From Streptomyces sp. NRRL S-37 (GTDB taxonomy: Bacteria > Actinomycetota > Actinomycetes > Streptomycetales > Streptomycetaceae): 64,000 nt of DNA. Numbering within the stretch: the first letter of the stretch is position 1; every line of letters starts with the position of its first letter. A program made the position numbers and the translations under genes. This document shows, piece after piece, positions 58,218-64,000 of the stretch. Where the stretch lies: contig NZ_JOIZ01000027.1 of the NCBI RefSeq assembly GCF_000721605.1, forward strand, positions 1-64,000. The letters run 5' to 3'. Under the pieces are notes generated by a model. The model had not been told where the DNA came from, made no database searches, and worked only from the letters and a program-made list of their open reading frames with translations.

Positions 58218-58979
58218 TTACGAACGGCCGGGCGCGGCCGGCACGGAGCGCGGATCGAAGCCGTACGGCAGCTCAAGCCGGTGGGCGCGCATCAGCGCGT
58301 CGTCGGCGAGCAGATCCGCCGTGGCGCCGTCCGCCGCGATCACACCGTCGCTGAGGATCAGTGAGCGCGGGCACAGTTCGAGGGCGTAGGGCAGGTCGTG
58401 GGTGACCATCAGGACGGTGACGTCCAGGGAGCGCAGGATGTCGGCGAGTTCGCGGCGGGAGGCGGGGTCCAGGTTGGAGGACGGCTCGTCCAGGACCAGG
58501 ATCTCCGGCTCCATCGCCAGGACGGTCGCCACGGCCACCCGGCGCCGCTGGCCGAAGGAGAGGTGGTGCGGCGGGCGGTCCTTGAACTCCGCCATGCCGA
58601 CCAGGCCCAGCGCCCGGTCCACCCGCTCCTCCAGCTCGGGCCCCCGCAGCCCGGCCGCCGCCGGACCGAACGCCACGTCCTCGCGCACCGTCGGCATGAA
58701 GAGCTGGTCGTCCGGGTCCTGGAAGACGATGCCGACCCGGCGCCGGATCTCCGCCATGTGCTTCCTGCCCACGGGCAGCCCGGCCACCGTCACCGTGCCG
58801 GTGCCGCCGGTCAGGATGCCGTTGAGGTGGAGGACGAGGGTGGTCTTGCCGGCGCCGTTCGGGCCGAGCAGCGCGACCCGCTCGCCGCGCGTGATCGAGA
58901 AGTCGACGCCGAACAGGGCCTGGTGGCCGTCGGGGTAGGCGAAGGCGAGGCCGGAGACCTCCAGGGAAGCAGTACTCAT
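58218..58979 (-). CDS. cbiO: ECF transporter ATPase CbiO (Ni/Co)
   Basis: 253 residues. Walker A is LLGPNGAGKTTLVL, Q-loop VGIVFQDPDDQLF, signature HLSFGQRRRVAVATVL, Walker B ILVLDEPSSNLDP, and H-loop VTHDLPYA, a complete ABC ATPase. FQDPDDQLFMPTVREDVAFGP is typical of ECF/CbiO subunits. It drives nickel or cobalt uptake with CbiQ and CbiM. Its start overlaps the end of cbiQ by 4 bp, giving the gene order cbiM-cbiQ-cbiO. Confidence 0.93.
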   Translation of the reverse strand: MSTASLEVSGLAFAYPDGHQALFGVDFSITRGERVALLGPNGAGKTTLVLHLNGILTGGTGTVTVAGLPVGRKHMAEIRRRVGIVFQDPDDQLFMPTVREDVAFGPAAAGLRGPELEERVDRALGLVGMAEFKDRPPHHLSFGQRRRVAVATVLAMEPEILVLDEPSSNLDPASRRELADILRSLDVTVLMVTHDLPYALELCPRSLILSDGVIAADGATADLLADDALMRAHRLELPYGFDPRSVPAAPGRS

Positions 58980-59737
58980 AGGGCCCATCCCAGCAGACAG
59001 ACGACGAGGGCGGCCGAGGGGAGGGCGAGGGCGTACGACCACTGCGCCCGGTCCGCGGTCACCTCGTCGATCACCGGCATGGAACCGGCGTAGCCGCGGC
59101 TGACCATGGCCAGGTGGACCCGCTCGCCGCGTTCGTAGGAGCGGATGAACAGCGCGCCCGCCGACTTGGCGAGGACGCCCCAGTGCCTCACCCCGCGCGC
59201 CTCGAAGCCGCGGGACTCGCGGGCGATCCGCATGCGCCGCATCTCGTCGGTGATGACGTCGCCGTAGCGGACCATGAAGGAGGCGATCTGCACCAGCAGC
59301 GGCGGCAGCCTCAGCCGCTGGAGGCCGAGGAGGAGTTCGCGCAGCTCGGTGGTGGAGGCGAGGAGGACCGAGGCGGCCACGCCCAGGGTGCCCTTGGCCA
59401 GCACGTTCCACGCGCCCCACAGTCCGTTCACGCTCAGCGACAGCCCGAGGACGTCGGTCCGTTCGCCCTCCGCGACGAACGGCAGGAGGACGGCGAAGGC
59501 GACGAACGGGACCTCGATCAGCAGCCGCTTGAGCAGGAAGCCGGCCGGGACGCGGGCGGCGTACGCGACGAGGGCGAGCAGTCCGGCGTACACCGCGAAC
59601 GCCCACATCGCCTCGCGCGGGGTGGACACCACGACCAGGACGAAGGCGAAGACCGCGGTGAGCTTGGTGTGCGGCGGCAGGGCGTGCACGGGGGAGTGCC
59701 CGTGCCGGTAGAGCTTGTGCGCGTGACCCGCTCCCAC
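58976..59737 (-). CDS. cbiQ: ECF transporter T component CbiQ
   Basis: 253 residues with five or six membrane helices. It opens HKLYRHGHSPVHALPPHTKLTAVFAFVLVV. The coupling motif appears as MRIARESRGFEARG, the A-R-G signature that links to CbiO, and a second as MVSRGY. It joins the metal-binding CbiM to the ATPase. It starts within 2 bp of the cbiM stop and overlaps cbiO, so the three are co-translated. Confidence 0.93.
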   Translation of the reverse strand: MGAGHAHKLYRHGHSPVHALPPHTKLTAVFAFVLVVVSTPREAMWAFAVYAGLLALVAYAARVPAGFLLKRLLIEVPFVAFAVLLPFVAEGERTDVLGLSLSVNGLWGAWNVLAKGTLGVAASVLLASTTELRELLLGLQRLRLPPLLVQIASFMVRYGDVITDEMRRMRIARESRGFEARGVRHWGVLAKSAGALFIRSYERGERVHLAMVSRGYAGSMPVIDEVTADRAQWSYALALPSAALVVCLLGWAL

Positions 59738-59738
59738 G

Positions 59739-60800
59739 TCAGACGCTCGTACGGGTGGGGGAGGCGGCGGCCTCGGCCTCCTCGCCGGTACGGCGCCTGC
59801 GGACCGCCCAGAACACTCCGGTGCCCGCGACGACCGTCACGCCCACCCCGATCACGCCGGCCAGGCCTCCGGAGAGGCGGGCGTCGTCGACGTCCTTGAC
59901 GCCGTAGTCGGCGAGCGGGGAGCCGGCGATCGCGTGCTCCTCGGCCTTCTTGTCGATGCCGTGGTCGCCGGCGACCTTCTCCAGGCCGTCCGGGTCCGCG
60001 GAGGCGTAGAAGCTGACGAACCCGGCGAGGACCAGCGAGGTGACCAGGCCGGTGATCCACACCTTGCGCGGGGAACGGGCGGGGACGGGCTCCGGCTCCG
60101 GGGTGTCCGGGGCGTCGACCAGTTCGCCGTTCACCCGCAGCTTGAGCTTCTGCGTCAGGCCGCGCGCCCCGTGCACCAGGTCCGGGCGGACGGCGATGAC
60201 CGCGCCGACGGTCAGGGCGGTGATCACGGCCTCGCCGATGCCGATGAGGACGTGCACGCCCACCATGGCGCCGGCGACCTTGCCGAGGGAGACGTCGGCG
60301 GTGCCGCCGATCGCGTAGAGCAGCGTGAAGACGACGGCGGAGGCGGGGACGGAGACCAGGGCGGCGACGAAGGAGGCGGCGGTCACCGAGCGGCGGGTGC
60401 GCGGCAGCACCTTCACCAGGCCGCGGAAGAGCGCGTAGGCGACGACCGTGGTGACGATCGCCATGTCGGTGATGTTCACGCCGAGCGCGGTCAGCCCGCC
60501 GTCGGCGAAGAGGACGGCCTGCATCAGCAGGACGACGGAGACGCACAGGACCCCGGTGAAGGGGCCGACGAGGATCGCGGCGAGGGCGCCGCCGAGCAGA
60601 TGGCCGCTGGTCCCCGCCGCGACGGGGAAGTTCAGCATCTGCACGGCGAAGATGAACGCCGCCACCAGTCCGGCCAGGGGCGCGGTGCGCTCGTCGAGTT
60701 CGCGGCGGGCGCCGCGCAGGCTCACGGCGATGGCGCCGGCGGCGACGACTCCGGCAGCGGCTGATATGGGGGCGTTGATGAATCCGTCAGGTGCGTGCAC
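59739..60800 (-). CDS. cbiM: ECF transporter S component CbiM with PDGLE (CbiN-like) domain
   Basis: 353 residues. The metal-binding N-terminus is VHAPDGFINAP: His2 coordinates Ni or Co after Met1, which fixes the start at GTG 60800 and not at a more upstream codon. VQMLNFPVAAGTSGHLLGGALAA and GVHVLIGIGEAVITALTVGA are CbiM signatures. The C-terminal 100 residues (SADPDGLEKVAGDHGI) are the PDGLE domain that replaces separate CbiN. Nickel is favoured over cobalt because a Nur-like box and no cobalamin riboswitch precede it. Confidence 0.92.
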   Translation of the reverse strand: MHAPDGFINAPISAAAGVVAAGAIAVSLRGARRELDERTAPLAGLVAAFIFAVQMLNFPVAAGTSGHLLGGALAAILVGPFTGVLCVSVVLLMQAVLFADGGLTALGVNITDMAIVTTVVAYALFRGLVKVLPRTRRSVTAASFVAALVSVPASAVVFTLLYAIGGTADVSLGKVAGAMVGVHVLIGIGEAVITALTVGAVIAVRPDLVHGARGLTQKLKLRVNGELVDAPDTPEPEPVPARSPRKVWITGLVTSLVLAGFVSFYASADPDGLEKVAGDHGIDKKAEEHAIAGSPLADYGVKDVDDARLSGGLAGVIGVGVTVVAGTGVFWAVRRRRTGEEAEAAASPTRTSV

Positions 60801-60820
60801 GGACTCGATGATGTGGCCTG

Positions 60821-60837
60821 TTGCAAACGTTGCGCAA
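60821..60837. promoter_or_regulatory. Nur-like box upstream of cbiM
   Basis: TTGCAA-ACGTT-GCGCAA resembles the Streptomyces Nur consensus (tTGCaa-n5-ttGCAA), with both TGC and GCA cores in place. It lies 21 nt before the cbiM start. Nur represses nickel uptake when nickel is ample. Confidence 0.6.
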
Positions 60838-60989
60838 GAGCGAGCCCCTTGTTTTACCTCATGCATAGCCCGGCTGTGATATGCGCCTCTCGGACGCGCG
60901 AATTCCGGATCGGGTGCACGATGGAACGGGGGGCGGGTATACGGCTTGGACGGCTTTCATTCAGATCGGCGCAGCGTAAGGGGCCACCG

Positions 60990-61346
60990 ATGTCCGTGGT
61001 AGAGCAGTACGCGCGAGCCCACATCGTCACCGACGTCCTGGATGAGGACCGTGGAGCGGTACCCGTGGTACTGCGCTACGACTCCGAGCAGGACCCCCGC
61101 TGTGTCCACATGGAGCTTCCGGGCGCCGCGCCCCGCGAATGGACCGTCGCACGGGAACTGCTGGAGCAGGGGCTGCGCGCCCCCGCGGGCCGGGACGAGA
61201 TACGGGTGTGGCCGTGCGGCCGGGTCCAGGCCGTGGTCGAGTTCCACACCGCGCAGGGCGTGTCGGTGGTGCAGTTCGAGACCAAGACCCTGACCCGGTT
61301 CCTGCGGCGGACCTACGCGGCCGCCGCCGAACCCGTCCCGCACTGA
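60990..61346 (+). CDS. ssgE: SsgA-like protein SsgE (sporulation/division regulator)
   Basis: 118 residues, SALP family, unique to sporulating actinomycetes. Signature regions: VVEQYARAHIV, VPVVLRYDSEQDPRCVHMELPG, REWTVARELLEQGLRAPAGRDEIRVWPCG and VVEFHTAQGVSVVQFETKTLTRFLRRTY. The last part, LTRFLRRTY, and length favour SsgE, which has been tied to correct spore separation. AAGGGG lies six nt before the ATG. The minus-strand frame of the adjacent PBP runs across most of this gene, so antisense transcription is possible. Confidence 0.87.
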   Translation: MSVVEQYARAHIVTDVLDEDRGAVPVVLRYDSEQDPRCVHMELPGAAPREWTVARELLEQGLRAPAGRDEIRVWPCGRVQAVVEFHTAQGVSVVQFETKTLTRFLRRTYAAAAEPVPH

Positions 61347-63186
61347 CGCCCGACCCCGGTGCCGGCCCTCGGCTGCCGGGGGCGGCGTCCGGCTTTGGGC
61401 CTGACGCCCGGCCGCTGGGCCAGGCCCTCGGCTCCGGGCCTGACGCTCGGCCTCCGGGCCTGACGCTCGGTCTCCGGGCCTGACGCTCGGTCTCCGGGCC
61501 TGACGCTCGGTCTCCGGGCCTGACGCTCGGTCTCCGGGCCACGATCGGGCCGGCCGTCGAGCCGCCGTGACCGCCCTGCTGGACCACGCCCGCGGCCGCC
61601 AGGTCCCCGCGGTACGCGGTGAACCAGCCGTTGGGCTTCTTCTGCCCGTCGACCTCGGCCGACCCGGTCTTCGCGCCCTTCTGCCCGCTCACCCCGGCCA
61701 TCGCCTCCGCGGCGGTGCCGTAGGAGGCGGTGTACGACATCAGCTCCCGGAGCTGCGCCAGCGTGCCGGCCGACAGGGTGCGCGAGGCCGTCGCGAGCTT
61801 CCGCCCGTCGACCTGAGGGGAGACCAGGTACGGCTGGCGGAAGACGCCCGACTGGACCGTCGCCGACACCGACGCCATGTTCAGCGGGTTCATCCGCACC
61901 CCGCCCTGGCCGATCAGGGAGGCCCCCATCGGGGCCTTCGACTGCACCGGCACCGAGCCGTCGAAGGTCGGCACGCCGACCTGCCAGTTGTTCATCGACA
62001 GCCCGAAGACCTGCTGGGCCTGCTTGGTCAGGTCGTCGTCCGCCAGCTCGGGCGCCTGGCTGATGAAGGCCGTATTGCAGGAACGGGCGAAACTCGCCTT
62101 GAACGTGCCGTCCTTGATCTCGAACTTGTCGTCGTTCTGGAACTTCCAGCCGCCGTAGGTGAAGTACTTCGGGCACGGGTGCTGCTCGTCCACCGAGGCG
62201 AGGCCCTTCTCGATCAGCAGCGAGGCGGTGATCACCTTCATCGTGGAGCCCGGGGCCAGCGAACCGGAGAACGCGGTGTTGAAACCGTGCGAGGAGTTCG
62301 CCACCGCCAGGATCTCGCCGGTCGACGGGCGCAGCACCACCACCGACGCCCGCTCCTTCTTCGCCACCTGTGCCTCGGCGGCGGCCTGCAGGGACGGGCT
62401 CAGCGTGGTCTTCACCGTGCCGGGCGTGCCCTCGCTCAGTTCCAGGAGCGTCTTGTCGGACAGCTCCGCCTTCTTCGACGCCTTGCCGCGCACGATCCGC
62501 AGCTCGACGCCGGCCTCGCCGCCCGCCTTCTCGCCGTACTTCTCGCGCAGCCCGTCCAGCACCGGCCCCAGGGACGGGTACGCGGCGGTGGTCAGCTCGT
62601 CGCCGTCCCGGTCCAGCGCCTTGACGGGCGGGGTGCCCGCCTCGCCGGTGACAAGGGTGTCGCCCTCCTTCAGCTCGGGATGCACCACGGCCGGCTGCCA
62701 GGCCACCCGCGGCTCACCGTCCCCGGCCCGGCGTACGACGGTCAGCGCGCTGTCGTACGCCAGCGGCTTGCTGACGTCCTCGGCTGAGACCGTGCCCTTG
62801 ACGGCGAAGGGGACCTTGCCGCCGGCGCGGGTGCCGGGGGTGAGGGTGAGGTCCTTGATCCGGGCGTCCTCGGCGTAGGCGGTGAGCAGGGCGGCCGCGG
62901 CCTCGGGATCGTCGGTGGTGGCGGCGGCTTCCTTCACCTTCCCGGACTGCCAGGCGGTGAGGAAGCGTTCGGCCGTGCCGGTGACCTCGGCGGCGGACAG
63001 CGGCCCGGTCCTGACGTCCTTCGCCTGCGCGGAGGACGACGTCCGCGTGCCGTCCTCGGCCGCGGCACCGCCGCCGAACAGCGCGTAGGCGCCGAACCCG
63101 GCGCCCCCGACGACCACGGCGATCACCCCGCCGAGCACGACGGGCCGTCTCCTGCGCCCCCCGGCGGCGTTCCTTCTGTTCCCCAC
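61027..63186 (-). CDS. Penicillin-binding transpeptidase with repeat-derived C-terminal extension
   Basis: About 719 residues as read. The true PBP part (1-549) has a signal-anchor (PVVLGGVIAVVVGGAGFG), an NTF2/MecA-N-like domain (about 45-165) and the transpeptidase domain: STMK in APGSTMKVI, SCN in FARSCNTAF, KTG in GAKTGSAE. It cross-links peptidoglycan. The normal ending GPIVAAVLRAAG, kept in the neighbouring PBP, is lost: five 20-bp repeats follow GPIV, shifting into an Arg/Pro-rich frame open for 170 more codons, antisense to ssgE. The start is a GTG at 63186, GGAGG upstream. Confidence 0.8.
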   Translation of the reverse strand: MGNRRNAAGGRRRRPVVLGGVIAVVVGGAGFGAYALFGGGAAAEDGTRTSSSAQAKDVRTGPLSAAEVTGTAERFLTAWQSGKVKEAAATTDDPEAAAALLTAYAEDARIKDLTLTPGTRAGGKVPFAVKGTVSAEDVSKPLAYDSALTVVRRAGDGEPRVAWQPAVVHPELKEGDTLVTGEAGTPPVKALDRDGDELTTAAYPSLGPVLDGLREKYGEKAGGEAGVELRIVRGKASKKAELSDKTLLELSEGTPGTVKTTLSPSLQAAAEAQVAKKERASVVVLRPSTGEILAVANSSHGFNTAFSGSLAPGSTMKVITASLLIEKGLASVDEQHPCPKYFTYGGWKFQNDDKFEIKDGTFKASFARSCNTAFISQAPELADDDLTKQAQQVFGLSMNNWQVGVPTFDGSVPVQSKAPMGASLIGQGGVRMNPLNMASVSATVQSGVFRQPYLVSPQVDGRKLATASRTLSAGTLAQLRELMSYTASYGTAAEAMAGVSGQKGAKTGSAEVDGQKKPNGWFTAYRGDLAAAGVVQQGGHGGSTAGPIVARRPSVRPGDRASGPETERQARRPSVRPGGRASGPEPRAWPSGRASGPKPDAAPGSRGPAPGSGVSAGRVRRRPRRSAAGTGSGSWSRTAPPTRPARCGTRPRPGPGRTATPVSRPGPRGRAAPAPAVPVRRSIRGARRPEAPCGHSGGPARSRSAVPRVPLHGPHPGRR
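61441..61540. repeat. Five 20-bp tandem repeats at the PBP/ssgE junction
   Basis: Units TGACGCTCGGTCTCCGGGCC start at 61441, 61461, 61481, 61501 and 61521; the first has CC for TC at one position. More degenerate copies lie at 61400-61440. Because 20 is not a multiple of 3, three units form a 20-residue peptide repeat. Confidence 0.95.
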
Positions 63187-63204
63187 TGCTTCCCGTTCCT
63201 CCAC

Positions 63205-63292
63205 TGTCCGCCGGGCTCCCCGTGGCCCTCGTGGCGCTCACGTGTGCCGACGACGGCCACCACACTAGAGTCCCGCCGCGTGCCCGGCGCGG
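63205..63292. promoter_or_regulatory. Short region between two PBP genes
   Basis: 88 bp. TCTAGTG (about 63264-63270 on the minus strand) could be a -10 element for the downstream PBP. No terminator is obvious, so read-through from the upstream PBP is plausible. Confidence 0.4.
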
Positions 63293-64000
63293 TCAGCCGG
63301 CGGCTCGTAGCACGGCTGCGACAATCGGCCCGGCCGCGTCGCCGCCGTGGCCGCCCTTCTGGACCATGGCCGCCGCCGCGACGTCGTCGCGGAAGCCGGT
63401 GAACCAGCTGTCGGAGGTGGTGTTGCCGTCGACCTCGGCGGAACCGGTCTTCGCGCCGATGTCGCCGCGGAGCCCGGCCATGGCCTCCTGGGCGGTGCCC
63501 TGGGTGGCGGTGAGCCGCATCATCTGCCTGAGCTGGGAGGCGGTGCCCGCCGGGAGTCCCTTGGCCTGCGCGAACTGCCGGCCGTCGAGGTCGGAGGGGA
63601 CCAGGTACGGCTGGCGGAAGGCGCCGGTGATGGCGGTGGCCGTCACGGAGGCCATGTTCAGCGGGTTCATCTGCACCTGGCCCTGGCCGATGGCGTTCGC
63701 CGCCTGGTCCGGGCCGCTGACGGTGGGAACACGGCCGTCGAAGGAGGCGATGCCCGTCTTCCAGTCGTCGCGGCCGAGCCCGAACCGTTCCTGGGCCTCC
63801 TGGGTGAGCGAGGCTTCGGTGAGCGGCTTCTCGTCGACGAGCTTGATGAAGGCCGTGTTGCAGGAGCGCAGGAAGCTGTTGGCGAGGCTGGCGCCCTCGT
63901 TCGGCTCCATGCCGGTGAGGTTCTTGAAGGTCTGCCCCTGCCACATGGCGCTGGGCGGACAGGGCGCCGGGCCGTTCATGGAGGTCACGCCGTTGTCGAT
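63293..64000 (-). CDS. Penicillin-binding transpeptidase, C-terminal part (5' end outside window)
   Basis: 236 residues visible, open to the window edge. SCN is in FLRSCNTAFIKL and KTG in GAKTGSAEVDG; the SxxK motif lies outside. QMNPLNMASVTATAITGAFRQPYLVPS and the terminal GPIVAAVLRAAG match the adjacent PBP closely, so the two are tandem paralogues (class B, PBP2/MecA-like). It acts in septal or lateral wall synthesis, probably sporulation-linked given ssgE next door. The stop is followed after 107 bp by the second PBP start. Confidence 0.9.
   Translation of the reverse strand: MDNGVTSMNGPAPCPPSAMWQGQTFKNLTGMEPNEGASLANSFLRSCNTAFIKLVDEKPLTEASLTQEAQERFGLGRDDWKTGIASFDGRVPTVSGPDQAANAIGQGQVQMNPLNMASVTATAITGAFRQPYLVPSDLDGRQFAQAKGLPAGTASQLRQMMRLTATQGTAQEAMAGLRGDIGAKTGSAEVDGNTTSDSWFTGFRDDVAAAAMVQKGGHGGDAAGPIVAAVLRAAG

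Noticed and set aside
60801..60989. Cobalamin riboswitch before cbiM
   Set aside because: The characteristic B12-box and multi-stem structure were not seen; only a Nur-like dyad is present.

Overview
The window is high-GC actinobacterial DNA, almost certainly Streptomyces. Codons have strongly GC-biased third positions. HrdD-type sigma factor, the SALP protein SsgE, the Glp/SepX division locus and a DUF6227 gene are all Streptomyces or actinobacterial markers. Many genes start with GTG or TTG, and several appear leaderless, with a TANNNT hexamer 5 to 10 nt before the start codon. From recalled S. coelicolor gene order (hrdD, fruR-fruK-fruA, mscL, penicillin acylase, ssgE, two PBPs), this looks like a core-chromosome segment with accessory patches. 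It was read without database searches.

Layout. 0-2.3 kb is an accessory edge: the 3' end of an IS3-type element inserted in a DUF234 gene, then a 1.6 kb interval bounded by a 31-bp repeat of the 3' half of tRNA-Arg(CCT). 2.4-8.7 kb carries an M6 metalloprotease, a TetR regulator with twin palindromic operators and a DHA2 exporter, a divergent MarR/DODA-dioxygenase pair, and a GNAT enzyme. 8.8-13.8 kb holds hrdD behind an exact SigR-type promoter, a TetR, a WYL regulator and a divergent MFS exporter. 14.0-17.9 kb is the fructose PTS operon (fruR-fruK-fruA). 18-30 kb is housekeeping: DUF6227, P1 peptidase, mscL, SAF protein, MTA phosphorylase, fmdB behind a CIRCE-like element, an MFS protein, a K+/H+ antiporter, penicillin acylase and 5-FTHF cyclo-ligase.

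30.2-35.6 kb is the galU-glp(moeA-like)-moaC-mog-GNAT-sepX block, which joins UDP-glucose synthesis, molybdopterin chemistry and a division membrane protein; it is followed by tRNA-Ala(CGC). 36-43.7 kb is more variable: a LysR with a divergent reductase/NTF2 fusion, a GT-C membrane glycosyltransferase, a secreted GH16-CBM13 glucanase, and a GntR-led group of small genes ending in a possible toxin-antitoxin pair. 43.6-49.4 kb has a GNAT, xthA, a MerR regulator and a three-gene BVMO/hydrolase/SDR operon.

49.5-64 kb has a tricorn-like protease divergent from a TetR/MMPL pair, a solitary HigA-type antitoxin with a toxin remnant, a DUF1876 protein, a serine hydrolase, an ECF nickel/cobalt transporter (cbiMQO) with a Nur-like box, ssgE, and two tandem penicillin-binding proteins. 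The first PBP has lost its normal C-terminus to a 20-bp tandem repeat, and its frame runs antisense through nearly all of ssgE. Short GC-rich tandem repeats recur across the window (4.9, 16.3, 24.7, 27.4, 49.4 and 61.4 kb).
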